Shown one piece after another: positions 59,096 to 64,000 of a DNA stretch of 64,000 bases (the first letter of the stretch is position 1; the number at the start of each line of letters is the position of its first letter). Source of the stretch: Streptomyces maremycinicus. GTDB taxonomy: Bacteria; Actinomycetota; Actinomycetes; Streptomycetales; Streptomycetaceae. Below the pieces are notes generated by a model. It was given only the letters and a program-made list of their open reading frames with translations, did no database searches and had not been told where the DNA came from. A program made the position numbers and the translations under genes. The DNA lies in contig NZ_BBYG01000012.1 of the NCBI RefSeq assembly GCF_001184025.1, positions 535,166 to 599,165 on the forward strand, read 5' to 3'.

Positions 59096-60712
59096 CTATC
59101 GCTCGGCCGAACCCGGTTGGCTCGTCGGGATGCGTTGGGTGAAGAACAGCGCGAGGAGAGCGGCGAGCGCGAGGACGGCGAGGGCGGCGCGCAGGCCGTC
59201 GAGTCGTGCCTCGGCGTTCGCTTCGAGAGCCGCGTCGGTCACGGCCTCGGTCGCGCCGCTGTCGTCGAGGACGGTCCTGAGCTGGGCGTCCGAGAGGAAG
59301 GGCACGCCGCTCTCGAGCTGGACGGTGGCCTCGTTCTTGACCCGGTCCGGCACGTCCGGGTTCTGCTCGATACTCGCCAGGAACGAGGTGGTCAGCGTGG
59401 CGATCATGATCGATCCGGCGAGCGCCGTACCGATCGAGGCGCCGAGGTTGGTGACGGAGTTCTGGACGCCGCCGACCTCCGCGCTCTGCTCGTCCGGCAC
59501 CGCCGAGACGGTGACCGAGCCGAGCTGGGAGGCCAGCGCGCCCATGCCCAGCCCGATCAGCAGCAGCGGGATCGTGACGATCTCCGCGCCCGCGTCCGCG
59601 TCGAGCGCGGCCATCAGGATCACCGCTCCCGCGCACATCGCGAGGATCCCGACCCGCACGACCCGGCGCGGTGAGACCTGCGGGAGGAGCCGAGGGATCA
59701 GGATCGCGGCGGCCAGCAGGGTCAGCGAGAGCGGCAGGATCCGCGCGCCGGTCTTGAGCGCCGACAGCCCGAGCGCGACCGACAGATAGAGCGGTACGAC
59801 GAAGAAGACGCCCATCTGCACCAGGTACTGGAAGAAGAACATCGTCAGGCCGCCGGTGAGCTGCTTGTTCCCCAGCAGGGCCGGCTGCACGAGCGGTTCG
59901 CGGCCCCGGCCGACGAGCCGGGTCTCCCAGCGGAGGAAGAGCCAGATCAGGAACAGGCCCGCGAGCATCAGCCAGACGACCGCCGAGACGCCCAGCCATG
60001 AGGGCGCGTCGGGTTTCGGCCGGAACCAGCCCCACTGGGACGAGCGCAGCACGCCGAACACGAAGACCCCGAGCCCCAGGGCGGAGAGCACGGTTCCCAC
60101 GAGGTCGATGCGCGGACGTCGGTCGGGTACGGCGTCGGCGACCCGCCTGGCCAGCAGCAGGATGCCGAACACCAGGAGCACCTCCCCGGCGAACACCCAC
60201 CGCCAGGAGAAGTACGTGGTGGCCACGCCCCCGATGAGCGGTCCCAGCGCGATGGCCACGGCCCCGGCGGCGGCGACGAGTCCATAGGCGGCGGGACGGC
60301 GTTCCACGGCGAAGTTGCCGGCGACGAGCGCCACGATCGCGGGCAGGATCAGCGCCGCCCCGATCCCCTCCAGGAGCGACCAGCCGATCAGCAGCACCGG
60401 CAGGTTCGGGGCGAGCGCCGTGGTCAGCGACCCGCAGCCGTAGATGACGCAGCCGATCATGAAGGCCCGCTTGCGGCCGATCAGCGCCCCGACCTTGCCG
60501 CCGGGGATCATGAGCATCGCCATCACCAGGGTGTACGCCGTGATCGCGCCCTGGATGCCGGTCACGGTCGAGTCCACGTCCTCGGCCACGGTGGCGATCG
60601 ACACGTTCATGACGGAGCTGTCGAGCGCCATCAGGAACTGGCCCGTCGCGAGGGTCAGCAGAACGATCCGCGCCCTCTTCGAACCCCTGTGCGTATCCGC
60701 TGCCGGACTCAT
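59096..60712 (-). CDS. MFS exporter, DHA2 (EmrB/QacA-like) family
   Basis: 538 residues, 14 hydrophobic helices. MALDSSVMNVSIATVAEDV (helix 1), GALIGRKRAFMIGCVIYG (motif A), AIALGPLIGGVATTYFSWRWVF (motif C and helix-5 end). A ~70-residue loop before the last helix (ASIEQNPDVPDRVKN ... LDDSGATEAVTDAALEANAEARL) is typical of the family and probably lies outside. Proton-driven export of drugs or metabolites; substrate unknown. ATG 60712 with GGGGAG nine bases upstream. Confidence 0.94.
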   Translation of the reverse strand: MSPAADTHRGSKRARIVLLTLATGQFLMALDSSVMNVSIATVAEDVDSTVTGIQGAITAYTLVMAMLMIPGGKVGALIGRKRAFMIGCVIYGCGSLTTALAPNLPVLLIGWSLLEGIGAALILPAIVALVAGNFAVERRPAAYGLVAAAGAVAIALGPLIGGVATTYFSWRWVFAGEVLLVFGILLLARRVADAVPDRRPRIDLVGTVLSALGLGVFVFGVLRSSQWGWFRPKPDAPSWLGVSAVVWLMLAGLFLIWLFLRWETRLVGRGREPLVQPALLGNKQLTGGLTMFFFQYLVQMGVFFVVPLYLSVALGLSALKTGARILPLSLTLLAAAILIPRLLPQVSPRRVVRVGILAMCAGAVILMAALDADAGAEIVTIPLLLIGLGMGALASQLGSVTVSAVPDEQSAEVGGVQNSVTNLGASIGTALAGSIMIATLTTSFLASIEQNPDVPDRVKNEATVQLESGVPFLSDAQLRTVLDDSGATEAVTDAALEANAEARLDGLRAALAVLALAALLALFFTQRIPTSQPGSAER

Positions 60713-61177
60713 CCTCGCATTCTCCCCACGATCACCCGGCCCGGTCCCCGACCCGCCCACGAGGTCAGCCGGGTGGCGGCCCGCCTCGGGCCCACGGCCC
60801 GCCCGGACGCGGTGACCGGGGCACGTGATGGGGCAGGGGCACGTGACGGGGCAGGGGCACGTGACGCGACAGGCGCGGGGCTCGCGGCGTGACCGGGGGC
60901 GGGGGCACGTGACGGGACAGGCGCGGGGCTCGCGGCGTGACCGGGGACGGGGATCGTGGCGGGGCCGGGGGGGGGAGTGACCGGCACCCGTGACCGGGAG
61001 CGGGAGATCACCCGAGGCGGGTGAAGCCGACGGCGCGGATCCCTGGTGCCCTGGAAGCGGACACACCGGCGACGCGGGAGTGGAGTCCGGGGGCCCGCGA
61101 GCCGGAGAAGCCGGGAATCCCATGATCATCGTCACCGCCCCGGGTATTCGGCGAGACCACCCCACGGAGCCGCAGCC
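60713..61177. repeat. 465-bp spacer with CACGTG-containing tandem repeats
   Basis: Three 18-base units GGGGCACGTGAYGGGGCA at 60818-60871 (the third slightly changed) are followed by a larger unit, roughly 50 bases with GGCGCGGGGCTCGCGGCG, repeated twice to about 60960. The remaining sequence up to the DUF2252 gene is GC-rich leader. No gene in this divergent spacer. Confidence 0.75.
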
Positions 61178-62599
61178 ATGACCGACAACCGCTTGGACGG
61201 ACACGACGTGCGGCACCGCACCCCGCAGGAACGGGCCGCGCTCGGCAAGGCGGCCCGGGCCGACGCGCCCCGCTCCAGCCATGCCGAGTTCGCGCCCGGA
61301 CCGAAGCGGCCGGACCCGCTGAAGATCATCGAGAAGCAGTCGGCGACACGGCTGCCCGAGCTCGTGCCGATCCGGTACGCCCGGATGTCCGAGTCGCCGT
61401 TCCGGTTCTACCGGGGGGCCGCCGCCATCATGGCGTCCGATCTCGCGAACACCCCCACGTCGGGACTGCGGACCCAACTCTGCGGCGACGCGCACATGCT
61501 GAACTTCCGGCTGCTGGCGTCACCCGAGCGGCGGCTGATGTTCGACATCAACGACTTCGACGAGACGCTGCCGGGCCCCTGGGAGTGGGACGTCAAGCGC
61601 CTGGCCACGAGCCTCGCCATCGCGGGCCGGGCGAACGGCTTCAGCACCAAGCAGCGGGCGTCGATCGTACGGGCCGCCGTGCGGTCCTACCGCGAGAACA
61701 TGCGCTCCTTCGCGGGACTCGGCAACCTGGAGGTCTGGTACGCCCAGTTCGACGTCGACTGGGTTCGGGACCGGTTCGGCGCGGACCTGACCGCGCGCGG
61801 CCGCGAACGCTGGGCGCAGGCCGTGACGAAGGCGTTCTCGCACGACACCCTCCAGGTCTTCGACAAGCTCACCCACGTCGTCGACGGCAAGCGCCTCATC
61901 GCCTCGGACCCGCCGCTCATCACCCGTCTCGACGACCTGATGCCCGGTGACGGGCGCGGTGGCGACGTGGAGAAGGGCATCCGCCGGCTGATCGAGGGCT
62001 ACGGCCGGTCCGTCCAGTCGGACCGGCGGTACCTGCTGGAGCAGTACCGGGTGGCCGACATGGCCCGCAAGGTCGTCGGGGTCGGCAGCGTCGGCACCCG
62101 CTGCTGGATCGTGCTGCTGCTCGGCAAGGACGACGAGGATCCGCTGTTCCTCCAGGCCAAGGAGGCCGACGAGTCCGTGCTGGCGCCCTACGCCGGGGCG
62201 AGCGCGTACCGCACGCAGGGCGAGCGGGTGGTCGCCGGGCAACGGCTGATGCAGGCCACCAGCGACATCTTCCTGGGCTGGGAGCGCGTCGAGGGCATCG
62301 ACGGCCGACGGCGGGACTTCTACGTACGGCAGTTGCGGGACTGGAAGTGGGTCGCCGTGGCCGAGGACATGGTGCCGCGCGGCATGCGCACCTTCGGCGC
62401 CCTGTGCGGCGCGACGCTGGCCCGGGCCCACGCCAGATCCGGCGACCGGATCGCCATCGCCGCCTATCTGGGCGGCGGCGACAGCTTCGACCAGGCGCTG
62501 GTGACCTTCGCCGAGCGGTACGCCGACCAGAACGAGCGCGACCACGAGGCACTCGTCACCGCCATCAGGGAAGGCCGGCTGCCCGCCCAGCAGGTCTGA
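61178..62599 (+). CDS. DUF2252 family protein
   Basis: 473 residues. Matches DUF2252: FRFYRGAAAIMASDLAN, QLCGDAHMLNFRLLASPERRLMFDINDFDETLPGPWEWDVKRLATSLAIAGR, VGVGSVGTRCWIVLLLGKDD, LFLQAKEADESVL and FYVRQLRDWKWV. The HGDxHxxNF-like CGDAHMLNF and the following DINDFDE resemble the catalytic and metal-binding loops of the protein-kinase-like/aminoglycoside-phosphotransferase fold, so a phosphotransferase activity is plausible but unproven. ATG 61178 follows GGAGC; the longer frame is rejected as non-typical. Confidence 0.9.
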   Translation: MTDNRLDGHDVRHRTPQERAALGKAARADAPRSSHAEFAPGPKRPDPLKIIEKQSATRLPELVPIRYARMSESPFRFYRGAAAIMASDLANTPTSGLRTQLCGDAHMLNFRLLASPERRLMFDINDFDETLPGPWEWDVKRLATSLAIAGRANGFSTKQRASIVRAAVRSYRENMRSFAGLGNLEVWYAQFDVDWVRDRFGADLTARGRERWAQAVTKAFSHDTLQVFDKLTHVVDGKRLIASDPPLITRLDDLMPGDGRGGDVEKGIRRLIEGYGRSVQSDRRYLLEQYRVADMARKVVGVGSVGTRCWIVLLLGKDDEDPLFLQAKEADESVLAPYAGASAYRTQGERVVAGQRLMQATSDIFLGWERVEGIDGRRRDFYVRQLRDWKWVAVAEDMVPRGMRTFGALCGATLARAHARSGDRIAIAAYLGGGDSFDQALVTFAERYADQNERDHEALVTAIREGRLPAQQV

Positions 62600-63004
62600 G
62601 ACCGTCCCCCGGCCGCCCGGGGACATCGCGCCCGGCCGCCCGAGCGCGTCACCCGGTGGCCCGAACCCCGTCTCCCGGCCGCCCGAGCGGGTCAACCGGT
62701 CGCCCGAGCGCGTCGTCCGGCCGTTCGAGGGCATCGGAGGACCGCCGCCGCACCGGGCGGCGCCGGTTTCTCCAGCGCTGCCCGACCAGGGCACAAACCG
62801 GGCTTGGCACCCTCCGGAGCATGAACCCAGCAGAGATGACCGAGACCCGGCAGCGACGGCAGCGGGGCGCGGCCCGGGGCGGGCCCGTCCCGCCCGGGCC
62901 GGTCGGACACGTCGGGCACGTCGGTCCAATCGGGCACGGGCCGGCGCGGGGAGGCGTGCGGACCGTCTGTCCGGGCGGGCGCGTGACGGACGGCAGAGGG
63001 CCGC
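62600..63004. other. 405-bp spacer before the Ada-like gene
   Basis: 62606-62730 holds degenerate CCGGCCGCCCGAGCG units. Further on, GGGCTTGGCACCCTCCGG near 62803 could be part of a promoter. A short open frame (62821-63021) overlaps the next gene but has low-complexity Gly/His/Arg content and no good ribosome site. AGAGGG lies just before the Ada-like start. Confidence 0.5.
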
Positions 63005-63892
63005 ATGTACGACAGCGATGAGCAGCGCTGGCGTGCGGTCCGGGAGCGCGACGAGGCCGCCGACGGCCGCTTCTACTACGTGGTGAAGACGACCGGCATC
63101 TTCAGCCGGCCCTCGTGCGCGGCCCGGCTGGCCCGGCGCGAGAACGTGGAGTTCCACGCCTCGCTGGAGGAACTGCGCACGCGGGGCTACCGCCCCTGCC
63201 GCCGCTGCCGGCCGGGCGAGCTGGAGCGGAACCGGCAGCACGCCGACCGGGTGACCCGCACCTGTCTGCTGATGAACGCGGCGACGGAACCGCCGAACCT
63301 GGACGACCTGGCGCGGAGCGCCGGATACAGCCGCTTCCACTACCACCGCGTCTTCAAGTCCCTGACCGGCCTGACGCCGCACACCTACTGGACGGCGGTA
63401 CGGGCCCGGCGGGTACGGGAGATGCTGATCCGGGCGCGTACCGTCGCCGACGCGATCTACCAGGCGGGCTTCGGTACCAACGGCCAGTTCTACGCCGTCT
63501 CCTCGGCCATCCTGGGCATGACCCCGCAGGCGTTCCGCGCAGGCGGGGCGGGCGTCGAGATCCGCTCGGCCATGGGCGTCAGCGACGCCGGGCCGGTCCT
63601 GGTGGCCGTGGCGGAGAAGGGCGTGTGCGCGGTGCTCGACGGGCCGGAGAGCGAGACGCGGGCGCGGCTGGCGGAACTCTTCCCGGACGCGCGGCACCGC
63701 GCCGGCGACAGGTGGCTGGAGGAACGGCTCGCCCGGGAACTGGCCCGCCCCGCGACCCCGCACCCCGGCGCGCCCCTGCTGCCCGCGGAGGTCCGCGGGA
63801 TCTGCCGCCACGAACGGATCCGCCAGTCGCTCCGGACCCGGCCACACCCGCTGCCCGGCCCCGCCGACGTCCCGGCGCTGCGCGCGGGTTGA
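63005..63892 (+). CDS. Ada-like AraC-type regulator lacking both methyl-acceptor cysteines
   Basis: 295 residues. N-terminal Ada zinc domain: residues 28-42 KTTGIFSRPSCAARL, and PCRRC (64-68). The position equal to E. coli Cys38, which accepts methyl groups and ligates zinc, is Ser34, so only Cys38, Cys65 and Cys68 of the four ligands remain. AraC helix-turn-helix at ~95-180 (NLDDLARSAGYSRFHYHRVFKSLTGLTPHTYW). The following part matches the start of the alkyltransferase domain (VLVAVAEKGVCAVLDGPE) but ends before the PCHRV active site. Probably a regulator only, or a decaying gene. Confidence 0.85.
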   Translation: MYDSDEQRWRAVRERDEAADGRFYYVVKTTGIFSRPSCAARLARRENVEFHASLEELRTRGYRPCRRCRPGELERNRQHADRVTRTCLLMNAATEPPNLDDLARSAGYSRFHYHRVFKSLTGLTPHTYWTAVRARRVREMLIRARTVADAIYQAGFGTNGQFYAVSSAILGMTPQAFRAGGAGVEIRSAMGVSDAGPVLVAVAEKGVCAVLDGPESETRARLAELFPDARHRAGDRWLEERLARELARPATPHPGAPLLPAEVRGICRHERIRQSLRTRPHPLPGPADVPALRAG

Positions 63893-64000
63893 GCGGCAGC
63901 CCCCGGGACCGAGCCGTCGGGCGGCCGAGTACGAGCGCAACTTTCTGAGTGCCACCGGCCCGCCCCGTCCCTAGCGTGGGCGCGTCGATGAGTGTCGGGA

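Noticed and set aside
62821..63021. 66-residue frame before the Ada-like gene (NPAEMTETRQRRQ start)
   Set aside because: Low-complexity Gly/His/Arg content, poorly placed ribosome-binding site and overlap with the next start; not enough to call a gene.
63988..64000. Possible ATG of another gene at the right edge (ATGAGTGTC)
   Set aside because: Only 13 bases are visible, so neither frame nor product can be judged.

Overview
The window reads as Streptomyces chromosome. Base composition is very GC-rich with strong third-position GC bias, GTG and TTG starts are common, translational coupling (ATGA, GTGA, TGATG) is frequent, and the families are typical of the genus: YbjN, DUF3151, DUF5063, SigE-type sigma factor, nSTAND1-WD40 protein, Streptomyces-type Ser/Thr kinase. 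From memory, the order clpB ... pyrE-fba ... kynA-kynU ... purA ... recR ... ask-asd resembles the core of the S. coelicolor chromosome. No rRNA, tRNA, CRISPR array, IS element or prophage was seen.

Layout. 1-12.8 kb: 3' end of clpB, small envelope and hypothetical genes, a class I aminotransferase, a membrane-embedded spermidine-synthase-like protein, a tail-anchored CoxG-like protein, an aldose-epimerase-like protein, pyrE, fba, an MFS exporter and a DUF3151 gene. 13-17.3 kb: tryptophan catabolism (kynA, kynU and a kynurenine-formamidase-like hydrolase), then a decayed patch in which remnants of a secreted hydrolase and a NarL-type regulator abut. 17.3-25 kb: an intact histidine kinase/response regulator pair, a P450, a small membrane protein, a large tandem-repeat block, and an ABC-2 exporter divergent from a MarR/GbsR-like regulator. 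25-33.7 kb: a DagK-like protein lacking catalytic motifs, purA, hypothetical genes, a fused glycosyltransferase/membrane protein coupled to a GntR regulator, and a class III aminotransferase.

33.8-42.6 kb: a DJ-1/MarR operon with an operator array over its promoter, a transmembrane Ser/Thr kinase, a SLATT-domain protein, the ybaB-recR-DUF5063 cluster, and the ask-asd operon of the aspartate pathway ending in a strong terminator. 42.9-54.1 kb: a SigE-type sigma factor coupled to a membrane protein, SURF1, an S9 peptidase, an RCK-pore-RCK protein, a permease with a His-rich partner, small hypotheticals and a glycosyltransferase. 54.4-64 kb: a 1479-residue HTH-nSTAND1-WD40 protein, a DHA2 exporter, a DUF2252 protein and an Ada-like regulator that has lost both methyl-acceptor cysteines.

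Most of the window is ordinary core genome. The observations I rate highest are: a 14-mer shared almost exactly by three intergenic regions (MFS exporter, decayed hydrolase, two-component system); the palindrome array ahead of the DJ-1/MarR operon; the cysteine-less Ada protein; and the low-complexity expansion inside the STAND NTPase. No convincing complete novel system was found; the SLATT and STAND proteins are the nearest to conflict-system components.
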